NCBI GenBank assembly: GCA_036280655.1
Contig: DASUQI010000010.1
Span: 54,471-118,470 of the forward strand
Length of the DNA stretch: 64,000 nt
Origin: DASSJM01 sp036280655
GTDB taxonomy: Bacteria > Actinomycetota > UBA4738 > HRBIN12
Reading direction: 5' to 3'
Each line of letters starts with the position of its first letter. The first letter of the stretch is position 1. The position numbers and the translations under genes are program-made. Positions 26,484 through 34,473 of this stretch are shown here, in pieces. The notes beneath the pieces were generated by a model. It was not told the origin of the DNA, made no database searches, and worked only from the letters and a program-made list of their open reading frames with translations.

Positions 26484-27812
26484 ATGACCACCGTTCGAAC
26501 CACCCACCGAACGTGGACCGCCGTGATCGCGTTCGCGATCCTGAGCGTCGTCGTCGTCGAGACACCGGCGAACGCGACGCCGGGAAGCAGCGTTCGCGAC
26601 TGGAACCTCAACGCGTCGAACGCGCTGTTCAACCCGCCGGCGGGTTCGCCGCCCGGCGCCGGGATGGCGCTGCCGGGCTTCCTGCATCTCGCGATGGTGC
26701 AGGGCGCCGTTTACGACGCCGTCAACGCGATCGACGGCGGGTACGAGCCCTACCTGGAGGGACTACCGGACGCGTCGCCGACCGATTCGGTCGACGCGGC
26801 CGTCGCGACGGCCGCCCACGATGTGCTCGTCGGCCTAACGAACCCGCAGATCGACGTGCTCCTGCTGTCGGCCGCCACGCGAACCTGGCTCGACGCGGCG
26901 CGCGATGCGTCGCTCGCCGCGATCCCCGACGGCGTCGACAAGACCGGCGGGATTGCGATCGGGGCGGCGGCCGCGGACGCGATGCTGGACGCGCGCGATG
27001 ACGACGGCCGGTTCGTGCCGTTCTCATTCGCCGTCGGCGACGACCCCGGAGAGTGGCGACCGACGCCGCCCGGTTTCGTGAACGACCCGTTCGCGTGGGT
27101 CGCCCACGTCGATCCGTTCCTGCTCGAAAGCACCTCGCAATTCCGGACTGACGGCCCGAACGCGCTCTCGAGCGCGAAGTACGTCGCGGACTACAACGAG
27201 GTCAAGGAGCTGGGCTCGCTCACGAGCACGAGCCGGAGCGCCGAGCAGACGGCCGTCGCGCTCTTCTACATCGAGAACTCGATCGTGATGTTCAACCGGA
27301 CCTTCCGGCAGATCGCCGAGGACGAGGGGCTCACCCCGGTCGAGGAAGCGCGGTTGTTCGGCATGCTGAACCTCGTCGGGGCGGACGCGGTCATCAACTG
27401 CTGGGACGACAAGGAGTTCCACGGCTTCTGGAGGCCGATCACCGCGATCCGTCTGGGAGACGATGACACGAACGACGCGACCGAAGGCGATCCGACTTGG
27501 ACGCCGCTGTTCCCGACACCTCCGGGAACGCCGCCGTACCCAGACCACCCGTCCGGCTACAACTGCATCACCGGGTCGATGATGACCGCGGCCAAGGAGT
27601 TCTTCGGGTCCAACCAGATGGCGTTCACGGTCCACAGCAACTCGTCGGGCGCAGACCGCGACTACGACCGGTTCACGGACGTCTACCGGGACACGATCGA
27701 CGCGCGGGTGTACCTCGGCATCCACTTCCGGACGGCCGACGTGCAGGGCGCGGTGCTCGGCAAGAAGGTCGCCGCGTGGGCGACAAAGCACTACTTCCAG
27801 CCGGTCGACTGA
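26484..27812 (+). CDS. Vanadium-haloperoxidase-like exported PAP2-superfamily protein
   Basis: 442 residues with a signal peptide (about 1-32). PAP2/haloperoxidase landmarks: K310-x6-R317-P318 (KEFHGFWRP), PSG at 356-358 and R408-x5-H414 (RVYLGIH). The residue after PSG, normally the acid-base His, is Tyr359 (PDHPSGYN), with a His two positions before the Pro-Ser. If vanadate is bound, the chemistry would be halide or phosphoryl related; the Tyr makes activity uncertain or marks a subfamily. ATG 26484 is preferred over ATG 26478 because AAGGGAG then sits 6 nt away. Exported, like its neighbours. Confidence 0.8.
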   Translation: MTTVRTTHRTWTAVIAFAILSVVVVETPANATPGSSVRDWNLNASNALFNPPAGSPPGAGMALPGFLHLAMVQGAVYDAVNAIDGGYEPYLEGLPDASPTDSVDAAVATAAHDVLVGLTNPQIDVLLLSAATRTWLDAARDASLAAIPDGVDKTGGIAIGAAAADAMLDARDDDGRFVPFSFAVGDDPGEWRPTPPGFVNDPFAWVAHVDPFLLESTSQFRTDGPNALSSAKYVADYNEVKELGSLTSTSRSAEQTAVALFYIENSIVMFNRTFRQIAEDEGLTPVEEARLFGMLNLVGADAVINCWDDKEFHGFWRPITAIRLGDDDTNDATEGDPTWTPLFPTPPGTPPYPDHPSGYNCITGSMMTAAKEFFGSNQMAFTVHSNSSGADRDYDRFTDVYRDTIDARVYLGIHFRTADVQGAVLGKKVAAWATKHYFQPVD

Positions 27813-27820
27813 GGGACCAC

Positions 27821-27851
27821 GGTGGGGGCCGCGGGATTCGCCGTCCCCACC
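27821..27851 (+). other. Intercistronic inverted repeat GGTGGGG/CCCCACC
   Basis: Perfect 7-bp arms around a 17-nt spacer, between the haloperoxidase-like stop and the Shine-Dalgarno (TAGGAGG) of the cupredoxin lipoprotein gene. No T-tract follows, so it may be a weak terminator or an mRNA-stability hairpin. Confidence 0.4.
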
Positions 27852-27870
27852 TCCTGGTAGGAGGTTGCAG

Positions 27871-28785
27871 ATGAAGACATCGCTGAGTACAGGGTGGCGG
27901 AGGCCATCCACGCGGCTCGCCGGCGTGATCGGTATGGCGTTCGCGCTCGTCACCGGAGGATGCACCGGTACTGGTAGGAACGACGCTCCCGATACGAGCG
28001 GGGGTGCTGAGGTCCAGGAAGCGAGATTCGTCGCGACCGACTATTCCTACCCAGTCGCGCCGGCACAGCTCGAGGAAGGGCTCGTCCACGTCTCCGCCGA
28101 GAACCACGGCACCGTGGGTCATGAATTCACCTTGACGGGGATCGGTGACGCCAGTGCCCTGGACGTCCTGGAGGACTTCCGGGGGACCGGGCTCTCCGGC
28201 GAGCCGTTCCCTCCGTACGTCGATCAGGCGGCGGTGCCACCTTTCGTGAGTGTGAGCCCCGGAGAGGCGGATGAGGCGACCATGACGCTGTCGGAGGGGC
28301 ACTACATTCTGTGGTGCACCATCACAGACGTCGCCGAGGGTGATCGCTCGAGGCCGCATTTCAAGCTGGGGATGATCCGCGAGATCGAGGTCGTGGCGTC
28401 AGACAAGACGCTGGTGCTCCCCGAGGCCGACGGGACGATCACCGCCCGGGACTACTCGTACGACGTGGATCTGGAGGCGGGCGACCGCACCGTGAACTTC
28501 GTGAACGAGGGACCCGATCAGATCCACCTGGCCACGATCGAGGTGTACCCGGAAGGGGTCACCGAGGAGGAGGCACGCGAAGCATTCGAGGAGAAGCGCG
28601 ATGGCCCGTCCGGCGTCGGATTCAGCGGGATCTTCAGCACCGGCCTGGGTGCGCAGATCGTCCTCCCGGCAGACGCGCTCCAGTCGGGCCGGACATACCT
28701 GTTTCAGTGCTTCGTCCCGGACAGGGAGGGCGGCAAGCCTCATGTGACCTCGTACGACATGTTTTCGATCGTCACGATCGAGTAG
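27871..28785 (+). CDS. Lipoprotein with two cupredoxin-like domains
   Basis: 304 residues. N-terminal signal with a lipobox-like TGGC (C31). Two similar halves each carry a type-1-copper-like ligand set: H84, C149, H163, M168 and H219, C280, H291, M297, in YILWCTITD...RPHFKLGM and YLFQCFVPD...KPHVTSYDM. Cupredoxins pass electrons or store copper outside the membrane. ATG 27871 with GTAGGAGG 6 nt upstream. The neighbour upstream is a haloperoxidase-like protein, so an extracytoplasmic redox role fits. Domain call is by pattern only. Confidence 0.65.
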   Translation: MKTSLSTGWRRPSTRLAGVIGMAFALVTGGCTGTGRNDAPDTSGGAEVQEARFVATDYSYPVAPAQLEEGLVHVSAENHGTVGHEFTLTGIGDASALDVLEDFRGTGLSGEPFPPYVDQAAVPPFVSVSPGEADEATMTLSEGHYILWCTITDVAEGDRSRPHFKLGMIREIEVVASDKTLVLPEADGTITARDYSYDVDLEAGDRTVNFVNEGPDQIHLATIEVYPEGVTEEEAREAFEEKRDGPSGVGFSGIFSTGLGAQIVLPADALQSGRTYLFQCFVPDREGGKPHVTSYDMFSIVTIE

Positions 28786-28796
28786 CGCCGTATCGC

Positions 28797-29420
28797 TCAG
28801 TCGATCACGAGCTCGCCGTCGGCCGTCGCGAGCGCGACGCGGCGGATCTGTGGTTCGTCGCTCGTGACACGGATCGGCAGCTCCTCGTCGCCGAGCCACG
28901 CGTGGAGCCGCTCTGCGTCGCCGCCGACCTCGACCCAGGCGATGCCCTCGGCACGGACGCCGTGGCCCGCCCGAGCGCTCCCCGGATGCAGCGACCCGGG
29001 GACGTCCCACGTGAGGAAGAACGGCATCCACGGCTCGCGCCTCGGATCGTCGAGCCCGGCCATCCGCCATCGCAGGACCTCGCCGTCGGGACGCTCCCGG
29101 GATCCGGCGTCGACCTCGAGCCCCAGTCGCTCCCCGATCAGCACGACGTCGTCGCTCGCGACGGCGATCGTGTACCACCCCTCGCCCGCCTCGGTCCGTT
29201 CGAGCACCGAGCGTCCGAACGTCGTGGCCGCCGCCTCGGCCTCGTCGACCACGCCGATCAGCTCGAGGTACTGATCGCCGAGCGGCACGATCCGGTTCGC
29301 TGTCCCCCATCCGGCGTGCCGGCCGCCGACGAGCGAGTCGAGGCCGAACTCCGTCCGGAACCTCGCGGCGGCCTCCTCGAGATCGCGGACCGCGTACACG
29401 ACGTGGTCGATCCGGAGCAT
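28797..29420 (-). CDS. VOC-superfamily (glyoxalase-like) protein
   Basis: 207 residues starting MLRIDHVVYAVRDLEEAAARF, a classic VOC beta-alpha start with the first metal His, then NRIVPLGDQYLELIGV with the first-module Glu. It resembles the glyoxalase-like domain of unknown specificity (Glyoxalase_3 type). Start is 6 nt after a TAGGGT box. Divergent from the PQQ-dehydrogenase-like gene across a 39-bp spacer. Substrate unknown. Confidence 0.8.
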   Translation of the reverse strand: MLRIDHVVYAVRDLEEAAARFRTEFGLDSLVGGRHAGWGTANRIVPLGDQYLELIGVVDEAEAAATTFGRSVLERTEAGEGWYTIAVASDDVVLIGERLGLEVDAGSRERPDGEVLRWRMAGLDDPRREPWMPFFLTWDVPGSLHPGSARAGHGVRAEGIAWVEVGGDAERLHAWLGDEELPIRVTSDEPQIRRVALATADGELVID

Positions 29421-29426
29421 GGACGA

Positions 29427-29432
29427 ACCCTA
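29427..29432 (-). promoter_or_regulatory. Putative -10 element (TAGGGT) of leaderless VOC gene
   Basis: Minus-strand TAGGGT ends 6 nt before the ATG at 29420. Confidence 0.4.
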
Positions 29433-29447
29433 ACGGAGCGCCGCCCC

Positions 29448-29453
29448 TAGACT
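29448..29453 (+). promoter_or_regulatory. Putative -10 element (TAGACT) of leaderless dehydrogenase gene
   Basis: TAGACT ends 6 nt before the ATG at 29460; the paired minus-strand box at 29427-29432 makes this a compact divergent promoter. Confidence 0.45.
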
Positions 29454-29459
29454 CGTCGG

Positions 29460-30647
29460 ATGCCTCGTGCACTGATGGCGTCGTTCGTCCTCGCGCAGTT
29501 CCTCGCGCCCCGTGCCGCGATGGCGCAGGAAGGGTTCGAGCCGGCCGCCGACGGGTTCGACTTCGCCGTCAACATCGCTTTCGCGCCCGACGGCACGATC
29601 TTCGTGGCGGACAAGGACATCGGCGAGATCCGCGTCGTCCGCGACGGCGAGATCCTCGACGAGCCGTTCGCGAGCGTGGAGACGGCGGCACCCGTGAACG
29701 AGATGGGGCTGCTCGGCGTCGCCGTGCATCCGGACTTCCCGGACGAACCATGGGTCTACGCGTATTACTCCGACTCCGAAGATGAACGGAACCGGCTCGT
29801 GCGGTTCCGCGCCGACGGCGACGTCGCCACCGAACGAGAAGATCTCCTCGACCTGTTGCCCACGACGTTCGGCTGGCACAACGGAGGCGACCTCGCTTTC
29901 GGGCCCGACGGGATGCTCTACGTCACGGTGGGCGAAGGGCACATCTCGGCCCGGGCACAGGAAGAGGACGAGCTGGGCGGACGGATCCTGCGCCTCGACC
30001 CCGACGGCTCGGTACCGGAGGACAACCCATTCGGTCCGGACAATCCCACGTACGCCCTCGGGGTTCGGAACTCGTTCGGCATCTGCACCGACCCGGCCTC
30101 AGGCGATCTCTGGATGACGGACAACGGCCCCGACCGCGATGATGAGGTCAACCTCGTCGAGGCGGGCGCGAACCTCGGCTGGCCGGACCGGCTCGGTGAG
30201 AGTGGTGATCCCGAGTTCCTCGACCCCGTCCTGACGTTCCCGGAAACGATCGTGGTCACCGGTTGCGCCGTCTCGGGTGACGACCTCTACTTCGGCGAGG
30301 GCTACGCCGGGAACCTCCACCGGATGCGGCTGCCGGGTCCGGACGAGCAGATCGTCGGACGGTTCGAAGGCGGGGTCACCGACGTGGCGGTCGCCCCCGA
30401 CGGCGCGCTCTGGGTCGTCACGCCGAACGTGCTCTACCGGCGGGCCCCCGCCCAGGCGACGAGCCCCACGTCACCGAGCGAGACGTCGCAGACCGAGACG
30501 AGAACCCCCTCCGAGACGCCGTCGCCGAGCGCGTCGCCCTCGCCCACGGGAGAGGGAGGCGGGCTCACGACCACGGCGGGGCTCGTCGTCGCGGGCCTCC
30601 TGATCGGTGGGCTCCTCCTGATGCGGAACCGCCTGCTCAGGCGCTAG
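29460..30647 (+). CDS. Exported PQQ-dependent sugar dehydrogenase-like propeller, C-terminal membrane anchor
   Basis: 395 residues. Signal peptide (about 1-22), then a six-bladed propeller of the soluble glucose/sorbosone dehydrogenase family: VNIAFAPDGTIFVADKDIGE, NEMGLLGVAVHPDF, WHNGGDLAFGPDGMLYVTVGE, GVRNSFGICTDP, WMTDNGPDRDDEVNLV and GANLGWP. The tail has a Ser/Thr/Pro linker (about 335-368) and a membrane helix (LVVAGLLIGGLLLM) ending in RNRLLRR, so the enzyme is tethered outside the cell. Oxidation of an aldose with PQQ is the family reaction; substrate not known. Confidence 0.88.
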   Translation: MPRALMASFVLAQFLAPRAAMAQEGFEPAADGFDFAVNIAFAPDGTIFVADKDIGEIRVVRDGEILDEPFASVETAAPVNEMGLLGVAVHPDFPDEPWVYAYYSDSEDERNRLVRFRADGDVATEREDLLDLLPTTFGWHNGGDLAFGPDGMLYVTVGEGHISARAQEEDELGGRILRLDPDGSVPEDNPFGPDNPTYALGVRNSFGICTDPASGDLWMTDNGPDRDDEVNLVEAGANLGWPDRLGESGDPEFLDPVLTFPETIVVTGCAVSGDDLYFGEGYAGNLHRMRLPGPDEQIVGRFEGGVTDVAVAPDGALWVVTPNVLYRRAPAQATSPTSPSETSQTETRTPSETPSPSASPSPTGEGGGLTTTAGLVVAGLLIGGLLLMRNRLLRR

Positions 30648-30808
30648 GCCTTCGGGCGCTTCATGTAGGCGACGGTCGACTGGCCGCCCATCGGGTTCTG
30701 GATCTGCGCGACCGAGACGAGCTCCCACCCGTCGTCGCCGAACGTGTTCAGGATCTCGCCCGGGTTGTGCTCGAGCAGCGGCGCCACGAAGTACTCCCAC
30801 TTCTGCAT
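30644..30808 (-). CDS. DUF4177-like small protein
   Basis: 54 residues beginning MQKWEYFVAPL and containing LNTFGDDGWELVSV, the WEY...GWELV signature of DUF4177-type short proteins, function unknown. AAGGAGAG precedes the ATG. Its ATG overlaps the stop of the CoA-binding gene by one base, so it is third in the Nudix operon. The 3' end overlaps the convergent propeller gene by 4 bp. Confidence 0.75.
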   Translation of the reverse strand: MQKWEYFVAPLLEHNPGEILNTFGDDGWELVSVAQIQNPMGGQSTVAYMKRPKA

Positions 30809-31308
30809 CAGGAACTCTCCTTGGTCTCGCTCCCGGGGGCTCCGCTCGCCTCCGGCTCGTCTGCGCCCCCGGACCCCCGGTCCAAGCGATCCTTCGTGCG
30901 CTGGATGCAGACGCCCATGATCACCGTCAGCCCGGCCTCCTCGGCGATGCGGCGAGCGTCGTCGTTCACGATGCCGTCCTGGAGCCAGAGCACCTTCGCG
31001 CGGCGGCGGACCGCCTGCTCCGCGACCTCGGGCGTGTGCTCCGCGCGCCGGAACACGTCGACGACGTCGATCTCGACGTCGTCCGGGACGTCGTCGAGCG
31101 AGGGGTAGGCCCGCTCGCCGAGCACCTCGGCCTCGTTCGGGTTCACCGGGACGATCCGGTAGCCCTTCTGCTGGAGGTACGTGGACACGTCGTTCGAGTG
31201 CCGCAGCGGGTTCGAGGACAGGCCGACGACGGCGATCGTCTTCGCGTCGCCGAGGATCGACCGCAGCTCGACATCCGATGGTGCGTAGCCGTCCCGTTCG
31301 TCGCTCAT
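30808..31308 (-). CDS. CoA-binding domain protein (YccU-like)
   Basis: 166 residues with a Rossmann CoA-binding fold: AKTIAVVGLSSNPLRHSNDV, then YRIVPVNPNEAEVLGERAYP and DVVDVFRRAEHTPEVAEQAV. This is the CoA_binding_2 family, typically a stand-alone protein of unknown role. The C-terminal ~20 residues are low complexity. Starts 2 nt after the Nudix stop; a CoA-binding protein next to a CoA diphosphatase suggests a common link to CoA turnover. Confidence 0.87.
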   Translation of the reverse strand: MSDERDGYAPSDVELRSILGDAKTIAVVGLSSNPLRHSNDVSTYLQQKGYRIVPVNPNEAEVLGERAYPSLDDVPDDVEIDVVDVFRRAEHTPEVAEQAVRRRAKVLWLQDGIVNDDARRIAEEAGLTVIMGVCIQRTKDRLDRGSGGADEPEASGAPGSETKESS

Positions 31309-31310
31309 CG

Positions 31311-31877
31311 TCAGCCATCCTTCCGTCGGATCAGCTCGATCAGCTCGTGGAGGATCTTCGCCGTCACGCCCCACACCGTGTTCCCGTCCGACATCGGGTA
31401 CGCGAAGCCGCGGTAGATGTGGCCGTCGCGCGGCCACTCGACGGTCGTCTCGGCCGCGTCGAGCTCCTCGAGGCCGTACCACAGCACCTCGGCGATCTCC
31501 CCCGCGTTCGGCGTGAACGCGGGCTCGCCGCGCAACAGCCCGACGAACGGGACCACGAGGATCGCCGAGACGAACGTGTGCACCGGCTCGAGCGCGCCGA
31601 CGACCTCGACGTCGCCCCGCGCGAGCCCGAGCTCCTCCTCGCTTTCGCGCAGGGCCGTGGCAGCGAGGTCCTCGTCCTCGGCGTGCTGGAGCCCTCCCGG
31701 GAAGGAGATCTCGCCCGGGTGTCGGGGCAGGTCCTCGGTGCGGCGGGTGAAGACGAGCCGCTCGCCGTCGACGAGCGGCAGCAGCACCGCCGCAAGCCGG
31801 TCGCCCGCCGCCGGCTCGGGGCTCGGGTGCGGGTCGAGGAGTCCGGGCAGGCGCGTCCGTAGGTCGCTCGGGTACAT
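31311..31877 (-). CDS. CoA diphosphatase-type Nudix hydrolase
   Basis: 188 residues. A full Nudix box runs from GGLQHAEDED to ALRESEEELGL (G-x5-E-x7-REUXEEXGU), preceded by LPRHPGEISFPGG, the NuCoA/UPF0035 motif that marks coenzyme A pyrophosphatases (NudL/YeaB). It would cleave CoA or acyl-CoA to 3',5'-ADP and phosphopantetheine. First gene of a three-gene minus-strand operon. Its start codon overlaps the -10 of the divergent M20 gene. Confidence 0.9.
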   Translation of the reverse strand: MYPSDLRTRLPGLLDPHPSPEPAAGDRLAAVLLPLVDGERLVFTRRTEDLPRHPGEISFPGGLQHAEDEDLAATALRESEEELGLARGDVEVVGALEPVHTFVSAILVVPFVGLLRGEPAFTPNAGEIAEVLWYGLEELDAAETTVEWPRDGHIYRGFAYPMSDGNTVWGVTAKILHELIELIRRKDG

Positions 31878-31891
31878 TCGCCGCCATGGTA
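31873..31891. promoter_or_regulatory. Overlapping face-to-face leaderless promoters
   Basis: Plus strand TACATT (31873-31878) lies 7 nt before the M20 ATG (31886); minus strand TACCAT (31891-31886) lies 8 nt before the Nudix ATG (31877). Each -10 hexamer contains the start codon of the opposite gene, so the two polymerases would compete for the same 19 bp. Confidence 0.5.
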
Positions 31892-33076
31892 GATGCTGCC
31901 GCGCTCGACGCCGTCGCCGCCGCCGTCGACCCGAAGCAGGTCGTCCACTTCGCGCAGACGCTGATCGGGACCCCGAGCGAGAACCCGGGGGGCACCGAGG
32001 ACGAGGTCGCGGAGGTCGTCGAGGGCCTCCTGGTCGCGCTCGGCGCCACCTCCCGCATCGTCCGGGGCGAGGCCGGGCGCCCGAGCGTGGTCGCCCGGAT
32101 CGGCGACGGCGGCAGCCCACGGTTGGCATGGAACGGCCACCTCGACGTCGTCCCGGTCGGCGACCCGGAGACGTGGGAGTACCCGCCGTTCGGCGGCGAG
32201 ATCGTCGACGGACGCCTGATCGGCCGCGGGGCCGCCGACATGAAGGGCGCCATCGCCTCGGCGTTCGCCGCGGTCGCCGCCCTCGGGCGGAGCTCGGTCG
32301 AGCTCGGGGGCACGCTCGACCTCCACCTCGTGGCGGACGAGGAGATGGCCGGGTACCACGGCACGCAGGTGCTGCTCGAACAGGGACTGCTCGACCAGGA
32401 CGCCGCGATCGTCGGCGAGGCCACCAGCCTCGACCTCGGGCTCGCCGAACGCGGCGGCGCGTGGGTCGTGGCGACCGCCCGCGGTCGTTCGGCGCACGGG
32501 TCGCGGCCGCACCTCGGCGTGAACGCGATCACGACGATGTCGCGGTTCCTGCTGCGGATCCACGAGGTCCTCCCCGACCTCGAGCATCCGCTCGCGGGCC
32601 GCCCGACCGTGAACGCGGCGACGATCGAGGGCGGGAGCGCGCCGAACGTCGTCGCCGACCGCTGCGTCGTCGACATCGACCGGCGGACGATCCCGGGCGA
32701 GCGGTCCCAGGAGGAGGTGCTCGAGCCGTTCGAGCGGCTGGCGGCGTCGATCAGGGACGAGGACCCCGACGCGGACCTGTCGTTCGAGCTGCGGATGTGG
32801 CTCGACGCCGCCGAGGCCGACCCCGCGTGGCCGATCTCCGAGCGATGCCGCTCCGCGATCGAGGGCGTCCTTGGGCGTCCGAGCCAGGACGTAGGGTTCA
32901 CCGGCATCACCGACGCGCGGTACTACCTGAACGACGCGAAGATCCCCACGGTGCTCCTCGGGCCCGGGACGCTCGCGATCGCGCACACGGCGAACGAGTG
33001 GGTCGAGGTCGACGAGCTCGTGGCGGCGGCGCGGATCTACGCGCGGGTGTTCGCGGACATCCTCGCCCCCTCATGA
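31886..33076 (+). CDS. M20-family deacylase/peptidase (DapE/ArgE-like)
   Basis: 396 residues with metal motifs WNGHLDVVPVG, GRGAADMKGAI and VADEEMAG, a dimerisation domain containing ARGRSAHGSRPHLGVNAI, and late IAHTANEWVEVDEL. Typical of ArgE/DapE/carboxypeptidase G2-like Zn enzymes that remove acyl groups from amino acids. No biosynthetic partner (lys or arg) is adjacent, so a generic aminoacylase role is likely. Its TGA overlaps the ATG of the next gene. Confidence 0.9.
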   Translation: MVDAAALDAVAAAVDPKQVVHFAQTLIGTPSENPGGTEDEVAEVVEGLLVALGATSRIVRGEAGRPSVVARIGDGGSPRLAWNGHLDVVPVGDPETWEYPPFGGEIVDGRLIGRGAADMKGAIASAFAAVAALGRSSVELGGTLDLHLVADEEMAGYHGTQVLLEQGLLDQDAAIVGEATSLDLGLAERGGAWVVATARGRSAHGSRPHLGVNAITTMSRFLLRIHEVLPDLEHPLAGRPTVNAATIEGGSAPNVVADRCVVDIDRRTIPGERSQEEVLEPFERLAASIRDEDPDADLSFELRMWLDAAEADPAWPISERCRSAIEGVLGRPSQDVGFTGITDARYYLNDAKIPTVLLGPGTLAIAHTANEWVEVDELVAAARIYARVFADILAPS

Positions 33077-34446
33077 CCCGGCGGGTCGACGTCTACGTGA
33101 TCGGCGGAGGCGGCACCGGCTCCGAGGTCGCGTATCGGCTCGGTCGCACGAGGCCCGACCTGCGCGTGGCGCTCGCCGAGCGCGACCGGCTCGGCGGCGA
33201 GTGCACGAACGACGGCTGCGTCCCCACGAAGGTGATGCTCCGGAGTGCCAGGATCGCGCAGACGGCCCGCGACGCGGAGCGCTTCGGCGTGCGGATCCCA
33301 ACGGTCGAGATCGACTTCGCCGCCGTGCGCGAACGCGTCCGCGCGGTGATCGACCACCAGACGCGGGAAGGGCCGCGGCCGTTCGAGCGGCTCGGGATCA
33401 CCGTCCACCTGCAGGAGGCGAAGCTGGCCGGCGATCGGCGGGTCGAGCTCGCCGACGGCACCGAGGTGGACGCCGAGCACGTCGTGCTCGCGACCGGGAC
33501 CGCGCCCACGGTGCCGCCCGTCCCCGGACTCGCCGACGGCCCGTACTGGACGAACAAGGAGGCGATCTGGAAGCCGGACGCGCCGCCCGACTCGCTCGCC
33601 GTGGTCGGAGCCGGCGCGGTCGGGATCGAGTTCGCGCAGATCTATTCGCGCTTCGGGACGCGGGTGACCGTGCTCGAGGTGCTGCCGCAGATCCTGCCGA
33701 ACGAGGACCACGAGGCCGCTGCGGCGCTCGCGCCGGTCCTCGAGGGCGAGGGCGTGCGCCTGCTTCCCGACACCACGCTCGAACGCGCCGAGCACGACGG
33801 GCGCCGGTGGACCCTCACGCCCTCGGGCGGCGGGGCCATCGAGGCCGACGAGGTGCTCGTCGCGGCAGGACGCCGACCGGTGTTCGACGTGCACGATCTC
33901 GACGCCGCGGGGATCGAGCTCGACGACGCGGGACGGCCCGTCCTCACCGACACGCTCCGCACCACGGCGCCGAACGTCTGGGTCGCCGGCGACGGGACCG
34001 GCGAGCTCCTGTTCACCCACGTCGGCTCGTACGAGGCAGGGATCGTCGTGGACGACATCCTCGGGACGCCGCAGCCGCGTGACTACCGGGTGGTCCCGCG
34101 CGTGACGTTCTGCGACCCCGAGGTCGCGAGCGTCGGGCTCACCGAGCTGGCGGCCGCCGAGGCCGGCCACGAGGTCCGGACCGCGACGGTGCCGCTCTCC
34201 GAGAACGAGCGCTCGCTCATCGACGGGAGGCCCGAGGGACTCGTGAAGCTCGTCGCGGACGCGAGGACCGGCGAGTTGCTCGGCGGCCACATCGTCGGCG
34301 AGGAGGCCGGGGCGATGATCCACGAGGTCGTCGCGGCGATGGCCGGGAAGCTCACTCCGGCAACCGTCGGCGGGGCGATCCACGCGTACCCGACCTTCTC
34401 CGAGAGCGTCCAGGGCGCCTTCGTGCAGCTCGCGGAGCGGTCCTGA
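33073..34446 (+). CDS. Class I pyridine nucleotide-disulfide oxidoreductase (LPD/mercuric-reductase-like)
   Basis: 457 residues. FAD-binding GGGGTGSEVA, redox disulfide C44-x4-C49 (GGECTNDGCVPTKV), NAD-binding VVGAGAVGIEFAQ, second FAD motif VWVAGDGTG and a C-terminal interface domain with the usual HAYPTFSES (dimer-partner His). Related to dihydrolipoyl dehydrogenases and soluble transhydrogenases. No 2-oxoacid dehydrogenase subunits are nearby, so substrate is uncertain. ATGA overlap with the M20 gene. Confidence 0.92.
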   Translation: MTRRVDVYVIGGGGTGSEVAYRLGRTRPDLRVALAERDRLGGECTNDGCVPTKVMLRSARIAQTARDAERFGVRIPTVEIDFAAVRERVRAVIDHQTREGPRPFERLGITVHLQEAKLAGDRRVELADGTEVDAEHVVLATGTAPTVPPVPGLADGPYWTNKEAIWKPDAPPDSLAVVGAGAVGIEFAQIYSRFGTRVTVLEVLPQILPNEDHEAAAALAPVLEGEGVRLLPDTTLERAEHDGRRWTLTPSGGGAIEADEVLVAAGRRPVFDVHDLDAAGIELDDAGRPVLTDTLRTTAPNVWVAGDGTGELLFTHVGSYEAGIVVDDILGTPQPRDYRVVPRVTFCDPEVASVGLTELAAAEAGHEVRTATVPLSENERSLIDGRPEGLVKLVADARTGELLGGHIVGEEAGAMIHEVVAAMAGKLTPATVGGAIHAYPTFSESVQGAFVQLAERS

Positions 34447-34450
34447 CGCT

Positions 34451-34472
34451 CCCCCCGGGGTATCCTGGGGGG
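34451..34472. promoter_or_regulatory. 22-bp imperfect palindrome around a -10 box before the HesB gene
   Basis: CCCCCC and GGGGGG arms flank GGGGTATCCT; about 18 of 22 positions are self-complementary. TATCCT (34461-34466) ends 7 nt before the ATG at 34474, so it would be the -10 of a leaderless mRNA and the palindrome an operator over it. The CCCC-GGGGTA half resembles metal-sensor (CsoR-type) sites. Confidence 0.45.
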
Positions 34473-34473
34473 C

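Noticed and set aside
26146..26487. Plus-strand frame overlapping the small membrane protein and haloperoxidase start
   Set aside because: No ribosome site, no recognisable domain, and it overlaps a better-supported small gene with a membrane helix.
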